Shown piece by piece: positions 9,878-19,278 of a DNA stretch of 64,000 bases. The DNA is taken from assembly GCA_030828405.1 (NCBI GenBank), contig JAURCP010000003.1:1-64000 (forward strand), given 5' to 3'. Under the pieces are notes generated by a model. The model made no database searches, was not told the origin of the DNA, and saw only the letters and a list, made by a program, of their open reading frames with translations. How positions within the stretch are numbered: the stretch's first letter is position 1; each line of letters opens with the position of its first letter. Position numbers and translations under genes: made by a program. Source of the DNA: Thermoplasmatota archaeon. GTDB taxonomy: Archaea; Thermoplasmatota; Poseidoniia; Poseidoniales; Thalassarchaeaceae.

Positions 9878-9924
9878 TTTCTCCATCCCAACATTCAGAG
9901 ACTAATTCCTTTTGGAACTAATTA

Positions 9925-11175
9925 ATGGGCGGCGTAATCACCGATATTAAAGCGCGCACAATAATTGATTCTAGGGGAAATCCAACGGTAGAAGTTGATT
10001 GTTTTGTAGACGAGATTCTCATGGGCCGGGCGGCAGTTCCTTCTGGAGCAAGTACTGGTAGTCATGAAGCAGTTGAACTGAGAGATGGTACAAAAGATTG
10101 GATGGGTAAAGGAGTAACAGAAGCGGTGAATAATGTCAATAACGAAATTAAAGATTTGTTGATTGGATTAGAGGTATCAAATCAAGAAGAAATTGACGCG
10201 TCAATGCTAAGTTTAGATGGCACTAGCAATAAAGGGAGATTGGGAGCCAATGCGATTTTAGGTGCCTCAATGTCAGTAATACGTGCTGCTGCAAACCAAT
10301 CTAAAAAACCACTATGGTCTTATATTTCCACTACTAATGAGCAAAACTTGCCCGTTCCGTTGATGAATATTCTCAATGGAGGTGCTCATGCAGCATCAAA
10401 TGTAGATGTCCAAGAATTCATGGTCGTACCTCACGGCTTTGGCAATTTCTCTGATGCTTTGCAAGCCGGAACTGAGATTTACCATTCATTGAAATCTGTA
10501 TTGAAAGATGAAGGCCTACTCGGAGGTGTTGGAGACGAAGGCGGATTCGCACCAAACCTACCTTGTAATGAAGACGGACTTAGATATTTAATGGGGGCGA
10601 TAGAAAAAGCTGGTTACTCCCCCGGTACTGAAATCTCTATCGCTTTAGATGTAGCAGCCCAAGAGTTCTTTGATGGTGAAAAATATCATATTGATAATAG
10701 AGTTATTGACGGCAAAGAATTAGCAGCATTATACTCGTCTTGGTTAGACAACTATCCTATAGTATCGATGGAAGATCCATTCGGAGAAGATGACTGGCAA
10801 TCTTGGCGAGATTTTACGAAACTAGAGAGTCATAGAGTACAAGTTGTGGGTGACGATCTGTATGTTACCAACCCATCAAGACTACAGAGAGGGATTGAAG
10901 AAGGTGCTTCCAATGCAATATTGATCAAATTAAACCAGATTGGTACCGTTACGGAAACTCTTCAAGTTATTGAAATGGCTCGTAAAGCTAATTTTGGAAT
11001 CATTATTTCACATAGGTCTGGCGAAACATCAGATGATATAATTGCAGATATTTCAGTTGGTACAAATGCAGGACAAATAAAAACTGGGGCACCGGCTAGA
11101 AGTGATAGAGCCGCAAAATATAACCAACTTCTTCGAATATCCGAAGAATGCCCCAATTATAGTGACTTATTCTAA
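9925..11175 (+). CDS. eno: Enolase
   Basis: IKARTIIDSRGNPTVEVD, PSGASTGSHEAVELRDG, GDEGGFAP, VGDDLYVTNPSRL, ISHRSGETSDDIIADISVG. Confidence 0.97.
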   Translation: MGGVITDIKARTIIDSRGNPTVEVDCFVDEILMGRAAVPSGASTGSHEAVELRDGTKDWMGKGVTEAVNNVNNEIKDLLIGLEVSNQEEIDASMLSLDGTSNKGRLGANAILGASMSVIRAAANQSKKPLWSYISTTNEQNLPVPLMNILNGGAHAASNVDVQEFMVVPHGFGNFSDALQAGTEIYHSLKSVLKDEGLLGGVGDEGGFAPNLPCNEDGLRYLMGAIEKAGYSPGTEISIALDVAAQEFFDGEKYHIDNRVIDGKELAALYSSWLDNYPIVSMEDPFGEDDWQSWRDFTKLESHRVQVVGDDLYVTNPSRLQRGIEEGASNAILIKLNQIGTVTETLQVIEMARKANFGIIISHRSGETSDDIIADISVGTNAGQIKTGAPARSDRAAKYNQLLRISEECPNYSDLF

Positions 11176-12123
11176 TGATGATAGTAGTAACGGCAACACG
11201 ATAGTTGCATCAGATTCAATTACAAATTGGGGTGTATCTGTATCTATCTTTTCCCAACTAATTTTCTCGTTCGGCGGAGCACCAGAATAACCTCCGTAGG
11301 AAGAGCTTGACTCAGAAATTTGAGCAAACCAAGACCAAAGAGCAACATCAAGTCCAACATCCTGTCTTAACATAGGTACAACACATATTGCAAAATCCCC
11401 CGCAATCCCCCCTCCAACTTGTAGTAACCCTGTTGGTGAATTATCTTCTCGATACCAGTCGGCTAATGATTGCATGGCATGTAATCCCCCTAACACTATG
11501 TCAGGAGACGGTATCGTACAATCAATGACTCTTGCAGTAAGTATATTTCCTAATGTTGAATCTTCCCAACCAGGGACAAATATGGGCAGATTAGCATCTG
11601 CTGCTGCTAGTAACCAAGAGTCTTTTGGATCTGCATCAAATTCAAGGTCTCCATGTAATAATAAATCGTATAAATATTCATGGGGATATCTTCTATCTCC
11701 AACTGCAGCAGCGTCCTTCCAAAGCTCCAATAGAGGCTTCTCAATATGTCTAATCGCCTCTTCTTCTGGGATTGCAACATCTGTAACCCGATTCAATCCC
11801 CTTTTCTGTAATTCTTTATCGTCTTCTGCAGTCCAGTTTCTCCAATCTTTTATCTTTTCATATGATGATTTTGCAACTAAATTGAATAGATCTTCTTCGA
11901 GATTTGCACCAGTACAGCAAATTGCATGTATTTTCTGTGACCGAATTGCTGGAGCCAGAGACTTCCCTATCTCTGCAGTTGACATAGCACCCGCCAATGT
12001 TATCATTATTCTCCCATCATTTTTTAGAAATTCTTGTAAAGATTTACTACATTCAGCGAGTGCACCAGCATTGAAATGTTTATAATGAAAATCTATGAAT
12101 TTATTTACATCCATATCAATCAC
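11167..12123 (-). CDS. dys: Deoxyhypusine synthase family protein
   Basis: LAGAMSTAEIGKSLAPAIR, CCTGANLEEDLFNL, VPGWEDSTLGN, and SGAPPNEKISWEK, which retains a Lys at the position of the catalytic Lys. Confidence 0.85.
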   Translation of the reverse strand: MIDMDVNKFIDFHYKHFNAGALAECSKSLQEFLKNDGRIMITLAGAMSTAEIGKSLAPAIRSQKIHAICCTGANLEEDLFNLVAKSSYEKIKDWRNWTAEDDKELQKRGLNRVTDVAIPEEEAIRHIEKPLLELWKDAAAVGDRRYPHEYLYDLLLHGDLEFDADPKDSWLLAAADANLPIFVPGWEDSTLGNILTARVIDCTIPSPDIVLGGLHAMQSLADWYREDNSPTGLLQVGGGIAGDFAICVVPMLRQDVGLDVALWSWFAQISESSSSYGGYSGAPPNEKISWEKIDTDTPQFVIESDATIVLPLLLSSLE

Positions 12124-12499
12124 TTTGATGCCTAAATCTTAAAATCTGATCTTTACTAACAACCTTGATATTCTCCATTTCAGAAACTAATCTTTTGTTG
12201 ATAATATCGATAATTGTATTTGGATCTGAATCACCACAAGTGAAAGCATCAATTGCTAGAATACCCTTATCATAGTAACAATGCGCGCTAACATGACTTT
12301 CGTCTAACAAAACAACGGCCGCGAATCCGTTCGGACTTTTACTTCCATCAAACTCCTCGACATGAGAATGAACTTCTCTTACGTTTGAAAATTTAACAGC
12401 ATAGCGCATCAAATCTAACATCCAAACCCCATTTCGATCTCCACTGAAATCACAATGTGAATAATCTACACAAACCTGTTTTCCGTGTGATTTAATCAT
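12116..12499 (-). CDS. speD: S-adenosylmethionine decarboxylase proenzyme
   Basis: LLDESHVSAHCYYDKGILAIDAFTCGD matches the SpeD self-processing (E-S) and CG motifs. Confidence 0.85.
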   Translation of the reverse strand: MIKSHGKQVCVDYSHCDFSGDRNGVWMLDLMRYAVKFSNVREVHSHVEEFDGSKSPNGFAAVVLLDESHVSAHCYYDKGILAIDAFTCGDSDPNTIIDIINKRLVSEMENIKVVSKDQILRFRHQSD

Positions 12500-12501
12500 A
12501 G

Positions 12502-12642
12502 TTATTCTTCCTCCATATTCTGTTCTATTTTACCCAAACTTGCAGTAAACGCCGGACGCTTACTACAGTATGTGCAACTCTTCCCTTTTGAAATTAAGCC
12601 ATAACCACAAGTAGTACAATAAAATTTAGCTATTCCAACCAC
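12502..12642 (-). CDS. 46-aa zinc-ribbon microprotein (GTG start assumed)
   Basis: Manual translation: (M)VGIAKFYCTTCGYGLISKGKSCTYCSKRPAFTASLGKIEQNMEEE*. Two CxxC pairs; stop codon 2 nt upstream of speD. Below the ORF-track length cutoff. Confidence 0.65.
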   Translation of the reverse strand: MVGIAKFYCTTCGYGLISKGKSCTYCSKRPAFTASLGKIEQNMEEE

Positions 12643-12691
12643 CTCCTTTCGAAGTCGCGGCGTTTTCCATGAAGATATTAAATTATTGTTA

Positions 12692-13822
12692 TTATGCTAA
12701 CCATTTTTTAATACGCTTCAAACCTTCAAATATAACTTCTTCATCTGCTGCATAAGAAATTCTCACAAAACCTTCTCCGCCTGTGATTAGAGATGCAGGA
12801 ATTAATTGAACACCTGCTTTTAGGGCACCATCAGCAAATTCAATATCCGTCATCCCCGTCCCAGTAATATCTACAAATGCATAAAACGCACCTTCTAAAT
12901 CACCAATTCTCAAACCTGGAATTTCAGATAACCCCTGCTTTATTATATTTCTTCTTTTCAAATATTCTGCATTAAATTTCTCTACATAATTGTCACAAGA
13001 AAGTGCTACTCTCGCTGCCTCCATCATGAATGTAGGCACATGAGATGCCGAATTAGCTTGTGATTTAATAGCAGCTTTCATAGCATTTTCCGGCCCCGTC
13101 AGAAAGCCCAATCTCATCCCAGTCATTGCCCAAGATTTAGACCAACCATTGATTATCAGTGTCCTTTCCTTTCCTCCGGGGCAAGTTGCCGGTGATACAT
13201 GAGGATAATCAGTCCAATTTAGTCTGGCATATATCTCATCAGAAACTATCCACAAATCATTTTCCACTGCAATTTCAACAATCTCAGAAATCTCTTCAGG
13301 AGTGAATACTGCTCCAGTAGGATTATTAGGCGAATTCAACAAAATCATAGTAGTTTTATCAGTTACAGCAGATCTAATGGCGTTAATATCTGGATGGAAG
13401 TTATCTTTTCTTACAGGTACATGTACTGGAACTGCACCAATAAATTCTAACATGGGTTCATATGAAGCCCAAGATGGTGCTAACAATATCGCTTCGTCTC
13501 CTGGCATTGTAGTAATCATAAATGAATATAGTAAGGCCTGTTTAGCACCGGGAGTGATAACAACGTTTTCAGCTTCAGTTTCTATCCCATGTTTTTCGAA
13601 AAGATAATCTGCAACTGATTGACATAATTCCATTGAACCAGCACCTCTCGTATACTTTGTATTCCCATCATTTAATTCTTTAATGGCTGCATTAATTATT
13701 TCAGGCGGGGTCTTGAATCCAGGTTCTCCAACAGTCCATCTCACTACTTCTGGACCAGGTGGTTGCAGATAGGGCGCGAAACCAACTCCTAACCCTTCAT
13801 AGCGCGACGAAACGTTAGGCAT
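12692..13822 (-). CDS. Class I/II pyridoxal-phosphate aminotransferase (aspartate aminotransferase-like)
   Basis: VRWTVGEPGFKTPPEI, NSPNNPTGAVFTPEEI, IINGWSKSWAMTGMRLGFL (PLP Lys). Track ORF starts at 13906; MPNVSSRYEG is the likely start (boundary approximate). Confidence 0.88.
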   Translation of the reverse strand: MPNVSSRYEGLGVGFAPYLQPPGPEVVRWTVGEPGFKTPPEIINAAIKELNDGNTKYTRGAGSMELCQSVADYLFEKHGIETEAENVVITPGAKQALLYSFMITTMPGDEAILLAPSWASYEPMLEFIGAVPVHVPVRKDNFHPDINAIRSAVTDKTTMILLNSPNNPTGAVFTPEEISEIVEIAVENDLWIVSDEIYARLNWTDYPHVSPATCPGGKERTLIINGWSKSWAMTGMRLGFLTGPENAMKAAIKSQANSASHVPTFMMEAARVALSCDNYVEKFNAEYLKRRNIIKQGLSEIPGLRIGDLEGAFYAFVDITGTGMTDIEFADGALKAGVQLIPASLITGGEGFVRISYAADEEVIFEGLKRIKKWLA

Positions 13823-14102
13823 GATGTTTAGGGAGTGCACCAACCTCATCAAGATATACGGTTGCAATCCTCTTTCACTTCCAATCAAAATAATAGATTT
13901 TTGCAACTTTTGGCTATCTCATGATGATAGGAGCCAAGTGGAATGTGAAGATGAAGGAGAAACTTGGGACGACGAAGGAAGAGCATACTATCATGCATAC
14001 GATGAGGGCTCAGATCGCGAAAAATAGTTGTTCCATACAATAGATTTTTGATACCCTCTTTCGAAGAATATTCAAACATAATGTCTGTTACGGCTAGTTC
14101 AC

Positions 14103-14176
14103 GCATGGGTGGCAGAGTAGCTATGCAGCGGACTGCAAATCCGCGGACCTGGGTGCAAATCCCGGCCTGTGCTCCA
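14103..14176 (+). tRNA. tRNA-Cys (anticodon GCA), CCA encoded
   Basis: Cloverleaf folded by hand: acceptor GCATGGG/CCTGTGC, D-stem GCA/TGC, anticodon stem GCGGA-CTGCAAA-TCCGC, T-stem CTGGG-TGCAAAT-CCCGG, discriminator T, then CCA. Confidence 0.93.
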
Positions 14177-14201
14177 ATTAAATTACTTCAGCGGATGCTT
14201 T

Positions 14202-14654
14202 TTATCTCCATTCCATATCGTAATGAGGCCCTATATTTTCAATTTCAAAAATATCAGAAACAATCTGAAAGCCGCATCTTGCATACATCGGTACTGCTTT
14301 GATTCTAGCATTGCACCATATCCCTGTTTTTTCTTCCTCTGCAATCCTTTGTAACTCATTTACAATCTTAGAACCTATGCCTTTGTTACGATATTCTGAA
14401 TCTACAGCCATCCCTCTTATTCTATATTTACAACCATCTCTAGAATCAACTTGTAGAGTAGAACATCCTACCATCTTTTGGTTAATATATGCACACAGAA
14501 ATTTCGTCCTAGAGTCATTATCGACCTTAGGATAATGCTCAGTACCTCTTGGCATACCTATTCTTAAAACTCTAAATCGCAAATCAAGATGATCTTGATT
14601 CATCGAATCTAACCAAACTAATCGGCACTCCATAATTACGCGAGTTACTATCAC
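14202..14654 (-). CDS. GNAT family N-acetyltransferase
   Basis: IRGMAVDSEYRNKGIGSKIVNELQRIAEE (acetyl-CoA binding) and YARCGFQIVSD. Confidence 0.8.
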   Translation of the reverse strand: MIVTRVIMECRLVWLDSMNQDHLDLRFRVLRIGMPRGTEHYPKVDNDSRTKFLCAYINQKMVGCSTLQVDSRDGCKYRIRGMAVDSEYRNKGIGSKIVNELQRIAEEEKTGIWCNARIKAVPMYARCGFQIVSDIFEIENIGPHYDMEWR

Positions 14655-14709
14655 ATCAAGAACCCATCTTTAGGGTTGGTTTGAAATCACTTAACGTCTT
14701 GGTATCGAT

Positions 14710-15120
14710 ATGGTCGAGGAGAAGCCGCCAGACTGGCGAATCTACTTTTTCTTAAGCTCAATTCTTTTAATTAATACAATTTTCATTAAATTTTCTTTCT
14801 CTTGGCCCTGGGATTCAAAATCTTTCACTCTTGGAGTGATGGGCCTTACTGGATTGGTTATGTTGTATATTTCTTGGTACCGATTTACATTCAAAAGACG
14901 AGGACTGGTGCCATGGCTAGATTTGTGGGAGAATCCTCAGAGTTCTTCAAAGAAATTATTTTTATTTTCATTAATAATTCTCATTTTGTCTTATCTATTA
15001 GGAAGAGATCAACTCTTCTTCCCCGACCCTACATCATTGATTTTTTCCTTAATTGCTTTACTTACTTTTATTCAAGCAACTTATGTATTTCTAAGCGTTA
15101 CAATTCTTTCTGACGATTGA
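14710..15120 (+). CDS. Hypothetical membrane protein
   Basis: Four hydrophobic segments in the 136-aa ORF. Confidence 0.55.
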   Translation: MVEEKPPDWRIYFFLSSILLINTIFIKFSFSWPWDSKSFTLGVMGLTGLVMLYISWYRFTFKRRGLVPWLDLWENPQSSSKKLFLFSLIILILSYLLGRDQLFFPDPTSLIFSLIALLTFIQATYVFLSVTILSDD

Positions 15121-15121
15121 A

Positions 15122-15661
15122 CTATCTTTTGCCGGGTTTCCAGAATTGTAATGGTAAAGGTTCTTTTCCTTGCATTGCTCTAAACGCTAAATGGTCTGCT
15201 CTTTCATTCCAACGATGCCCTCTATGAGCTCTTACATGCTCTTGAGTTAAATCTCGAAGAGAAGAAACTTCTTTCCATAATTTGTGTACATTCAAAGCCA
15301 ATTCTTTATTCGCCTTAGCTTTCCAAATACCAGTGCCTATTTTTAGAGCATATTGCGAATCCCCCCTAATCACAGCTGGAGCGTCACTACCCTCGACTAG
15401 TAGCCATTTTAGGGAGTGAGCAAGAGCACAGAGTTCTGCTGTATTATTCGACCCAACTTCTGAACCAATGTAATCTTTAGATTTTTTTTCAGTAATAACA
15501 GGACCACTTTTTTCAGTAATTATCTCTCCTTGCCCTTTACCTAAACCAGTATCGCCTATTACTACACAAAACCCCCATCCTGCAGGAGTTTCTGATGATA
15601 CATTTCTGTTTTCTTCGCAAGATCCATCAACATAGATTGAAATCTTACTGGGATTGACCAT
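15122..15661 (-). CDS. rnhA: Ribonuclease H (type HI-like)
   Basis: SIYVDGSCEEN, GSNNTAELCALAHSL, VIRGDSQYALK, HVRAHRGHRWNERADHLA. Confidence 0.88.
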   Translation of the reverse strand: MVNPSKISIYVDGSCEENRNVSSETPAGWGFCVVIGDTGLGKGQGEIITEKSGPVITEKKSKDYIGSEVGSNNTAELCALAHSLKWLLVEGSDAPAVIRGDSQYALKIGTGIWKAKANKELALNVHKLWKEVSSLRDLTQEHVRAHRGHRWNERADHLAFRAMQGKEPLPLQFWKPGKR

Positions 15662-15664
15662 TAC

Positions 15665-16060
15665 TTATTCCTCGATCAGAGACTTGTATGCAGCAGCATC
15701 AAGAAGTGCATCAAGTTCTCCAGGATTATCCATTTTCATTTTACAAATCCAACCTTCACCATATGGGTCGGTATTTATTGTTTCAGGAGCATCCTCTAAA
15801 TCTTCATTTATTTCTGTAACTTCTCCAGAAACTGGCGCATATATTTCACTAACAGACTTAACTGATTCAACATTGGCAAATGAATCCATTGATTTAACAG
15901 ATACTCCTAACTCAGGTAATTCTACCCAAACAACATCTGTTAAAGCATTCTGAGCATAGTCGGTAATTCCAACAGTAATATCATTTCCTTCGACTTTAAT
16001 CCATTCGTGCTCTTTGGTATAAATCAGTCCTTCAGGTATCTCGCTCATGGGTATCGCCAA
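15665..16060 (-). CDS. gcvH: Glycine cleavage system H protein
   Basis: EHEWIKVEGNDITVGITDYAQNALTDVVWVELPELG; lipoyl-Lys motif ESVKSVSEIYAPVSGEV. Confidence 0.95.
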   Translation of the reverse strand: MAIPMSEIPEGLIYTKEHEWIKVEGNDITVGITDYAQNALTDVVWVELPELGVSVKSMDSFANVESVKSVSEIYAPVSGEVTEINEDLEDAPETINTDPYGEGWICKMKMDNPGELDALLDAAAYKSLIEE

Positions 16061-16099
16061 GCCTTACGAAGGTATTCCAAGAGTCAAGGTTTCGCTTCC

Positions 16100-16480
16100 C
16101 TATTCTTCTTCTAATTTGGTTTCTAAATGTTTTTTTTCCATTTCAGACCATCCTGAACCCATATTATCTCCACTGGCATCTAATTGTTCCTGTTTGAGCC
16201 TGGCTCTCATTTCATCCTCTTCTTCCCGGCTAATCCATCTATCAAAAATTCCCTTCTCATGCTCTTTCCCTTTAGAAAAATGGAGTAATAAGTACATCAC
16301 AATACTAATGAGAAGAATAATTGGAAATATAACTGCAAAGATATTTTCTTCTTGACATTCGCTACCATCACAACCCAATATCTGAATCAGGCCCTCAGAT
16401 ATTGCCAGTGCAGTCATTAACAAGAACGACAGAATTACTCCAATCAAAATTCTTTGAACTCTATTTGCTGGTGAATCCAC
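16100..16480 (-). CDS. Hypothetical membrane protein
   Basis: Two TM-like segments followed by a charged tail. Confidence 0.55.
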   Translation of the reverse strand: MDSPANRVQRILIGVILSFLLMTALAISEGLIQILGCDGSECQEENIFAVIFPIILLISIVMYLLLHFSKGKEHEKGIFDRWISREEEDEMRARLKQEQLDASGDNMGSGWSEMEKKHLETKLEEE

Positions 16481-16523
16481 AAAAAATCACCACAGGAGGA
16501 CGTATATTATCTCATCCATTGTT

Positions 16524-17099
16524 TTACTCCAATAATTTATGGATTTTGTAAGGTAACAGCGCTCGATTGACTGGAGTTACTTCTAACACCCGTCCATCAT
16601 CTCTTCTACGTATATCTTGTAATAATGGGTGCCTACTCTTTTTGTGCAAAGTCATCAAAGTAGGTTTATCGTATTCTAAAGCTACACGAACAGCTGCAAC
16701 AAATCCCTCACTTTCCACAGAAAATTTTCCAACCTCATCGATTACTAAAACCTCACATTCATCTAGTGCATCAAGTATCGCAGGTACTGCGACTCTGTCT
16801 AGTTCAGTAGGGTCAATCCCATATCCTAAGATACGAGTTCTAGAATCTATATTCCGATGTGCAATAACTCCCTTGTCTCCAGTCCTCACATTGACACAGG
16901 CGTACCCGACCCTTTCGCCATTTTCTATTATGGCTTCAGTTTGAACACCACCGATAATATCTTTGTATGTCTTTCTCGAATTATTTTTCCTTTCATCTTG
17001 TACCATCTGGATGACTTTTTGCAATACAGCGGACTTACCTGATCTAGGTAATCCAGTGATACCAATCTTTGGATATATTCCCATATTACAACCCTTCAT
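16524..17099 (-). CDS. Nucleoside-triphosphatase, THEP1 family
   Basis: GITGLPRSGKSAVLQKV (P-loop), VLVIDEVGKFSVESEGFV; typical THEP1 layout. Confidence 0.85.
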   Translation of the reverse strand: MKGCNMGIYPKIGITGLPRSGKSAVLQKVIQMVQDERKNNSRKTYKDIIGGVQTEAIIENGERVGYACVNVRTGDKGVIAHRNIDSRTRILGYGIDPTELDRVAVPAILDALDECEVLVIDEVGKFSVESEGFVAAVRVALEYDKPTLMTLHKKSRHPLLQDIRRRDDGRVLEVTPVNRALLPYKIHKLLE

Positions 17100-17236
17100 T
17101 TGTTTGCTTCACGACGCAAGACGGTTTCACCGAGGCTAAGCGTATGTATTAATGGGTTTGGTATTTTTTAGTCAGAAAAACCGAAGAAAGGAAAATAATT
17201 ACCGGAAACCGAAACAATGATTTCCGCTTTGTATCA

Positions 17237-19255
17237 TTACATTGTCATTGAACGTATTTTGTTTGGTTTAGGGAATGGGAGATTTTCAATTTCATAATTA
17301 TTGACATTATTATTAGCAGCCCATGCTCGAGACCAAAGGTCCAGTGTTTCCGAATTTAAATGTACTGCTAACCAATTCAACCCCTTGTCTACAGAACCAT
17401 GTTCTTCTGCAATCCTTTCCATTACTTCAGTAGGTAATTCCAAGAAGTTAACTGAATTTCCTAACACACAATCAGAAGGCACCACAGCCCATCTCAATCT
17501 TCTTTCCAACTGAGCATTTACTATAGCTTGACAAGCAAGTCTTGGTTTTCCTTTAGGCCTAATTGACCCGGTCCATTTTGCTTGTGACCTTTGAACAGAA
17601 TCTTCTTTTAGACCGCCAACATATGCAGGATGAACTATACTAATATCATCGCCCTTAGTGGAGAAATGAGTCCCTCTGATGAAAGCAGTTCCTCTAGAGC
17701 CTGGTTTCCAATCTGTAATTTCTTCTGACCAGTTAGTTTGATCAATTTCTCCCACTCTTACTCTAATTGGTTTTCCAGTAGGGTTTAACCAATTACTTTC
17801 TTCAGATAATTTAGGTTGTTCTGCAAGTTCAGAAATGGCTCTGACAATTCTTCTTCTGTCATATTCATCTCTTGGCATCCTAGGAACTGACCAATTTCCA
17901 TCAGTCCAACTACTCCATGATTTTCGAATCATATCAAAAGTAGGAACACTATTTGCTAATCCATTTTGTGGAGTTATTTCGTTGGTATGCAGAGGGCCAT
18001 AACTAGTCATAATATCCGTTTCTCCACCCTTTGTTATTCCTATCACCAAAACACCTTGCGAAACACCAGGGAAAATTCTTTGATTTTCTGGGAAGGACCA
18101 AGATGAATTCCACCTATTCTTTTCAACCATCAATCTACGCAGAGGAATACTACTTTTCTCCCTCAATAGTGAATCGGGAACAATCATCCTCACTCGCCCA
18201 TCCTTTCTAACAAGCTGCATCCCTCTTTCTAAGAATAAACGATATAGATTCACATTTCCTCTGAGGGTTGAGAATCTTCTACTTCCATCTTTGTTAGTTG
18301 TATTTCTTAACTGTCTAGATAGTTCTTTTCTCAATTCACTACCTTCTGGATGGCCTCTAAATCTATCTTTAATTCTTAACCAAGGAGGTCTGCAAACTAG
18401 TAGACCCGGCTTCTCATCCCATGGCCATTCTCCTCTCAAAGCATCTCCAGATTGAACCGTGTTTTCTAGTATTTTCTCGACTTCCTTTCTCCCAATTTTT
18501 CCTACATCGCCCTTTCCATCTAAGTCAACAAGATCACATCTTGAAAGAGCGATTAAGATTCTCCGACGAGCGCACTTAATTACAATCTCAGAATTATCTA
18601 ACATCTGAAAACCCTTCAGTAGAACTAAAGTATCTTTCTTTCTTTCCTCAGGAGTAAATTTTTCGCTTCTATCTGCATGTATTCTAATTAGTCTGGCTGC
18701 GAAGACACCAGCTCCGACCGATGGATCTGCGAATGGTATTGCAATACCAGAACGTGTTTGTAAACCGTCTTCATCACTATTCGATTGATTATTTTTATCT
18801 TCAGTTACATCTTGATTAAACTGCTGTGCATATGCCCTGAAGCCAGGAGGCAGAGCAGAAAGAGAAAGTGCTGCCGAGGGTTCTTTGGAAACTTCTTCTT
18901 TGGTATCTTTTAATTCATCAGAAAGTATAGCTTCTGCAAATTTTGCAGGTGTGGCGTAAGCTCCTCTAGGAGATCTTCCATCACTCTCTGCCTCGTATCG
19001 AGCCAATAGATGGTCTAGAACCGCACCCGGGTCTGACAGAAGACCTGCAGGCAGTGTAGGCCAATGATTGGGTAAAGTGGCAGCAATGGGTATTCCATGA
19101 CGTGTAGCTTCTTCCCAAGAGTCTAACCAAGTTTCCAGTTGTTGAACCCTATCGGAACACTCTCTGTCAAGCCTTGCGTACCAACCGGATGCGTCACTAA
19201 CCATAGAAATACAAAGGTCGCGACAAGGGTCCCCTCTTTGAAGGAGTCGGCTCAA
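17237..19255 (-). CDS. Large SAM-dependent DNA-methyltransferase-like protein (type IIG / Eco57I-TaqI-like architecture)
   Basis: SPRGAYATPAKFAEAIL, ADPSVGAGVFAARLIRI (motif I), LLVCRPPWLRI (motif IV-like), IVPDSLLREKSSIPLRRLM; C-terminal TaqI-like region NNVNNYEIENLPFPKP. Confidence 0.7.
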   Translation of the reverse strand: MSRLLQRGDPCRDLCISMVSDASGWYARLDRECSDRVQQLETWLDSWEEATRHGIPIAATLPNHWPTLPAGLLSDPGAVLDHLLARYEAESDGRSPRGAYATPAKFAEAILSDELKDTKEEVSKEPSAALSLSALPPGFRAYAQQFNQDVTEDKNNQSNSDEDGLQTRSGIAIPFADPSVGAGVFAARLIRIHADRSEKFTPEERKKDTLVLLKGFQMLDNSEIVIKCARRRILIALSRCDLVDLDGKGDVGKIGRKEVEKILENTVQSGDALRGEWPWDEKPGLLVCRPPWLRIKDRFRGHPEGSELRKELSRQLRNTTNKDGSRRFSTLRGNVNLYRLFLERGMQLVRKDGRVRMIVPDSLLREKSSIPLRRLMVEKNRWNSSWSFPENQRIFPGVSQGVLVIGITKGGETDIMTSYGPLHTNEITPQNGLANSVPTFDMIRKSWSSWTDGNWSVPRMPRDEYDRRRIVRAISELAEQPKLSEESNWLNPTGKPIRVRVGEIDQTNWSEEITDWKPGSRGTAFIRGTHFSTKGDDISIVHPAYVGGLKEDSVQRSQAKWTGSIRPKGKPRLACQAIVNAQLERRLRWAVVPSDCVLGNSVNFLELPTEVMERIAEEHGSVDKGLNWLAVHLNSETLDLWSRAWAANNNVNNYEIENLPFPKPNKIRSMTM

Positions 19256-19278
19256 AACAGGGTCTCTTCCCTATCGTT

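Noticed and set aside
13821-14106. Overlapping ORFs on both strands between the aminotransferase and tRNA-Cys
   Set aside because: They conflict with each other, overlap the aminotransferase 5' region and the tRNA, and show no recognisable domain.
17100-17236. AAACCGAA-like words between the THEP1 and methyltransferase-like genes as extra copies of the 46.7-47.5 kb repeat
   Set aside because: Only short shared words (CCGAAG, AAACCGAAAC); no extended similarity.
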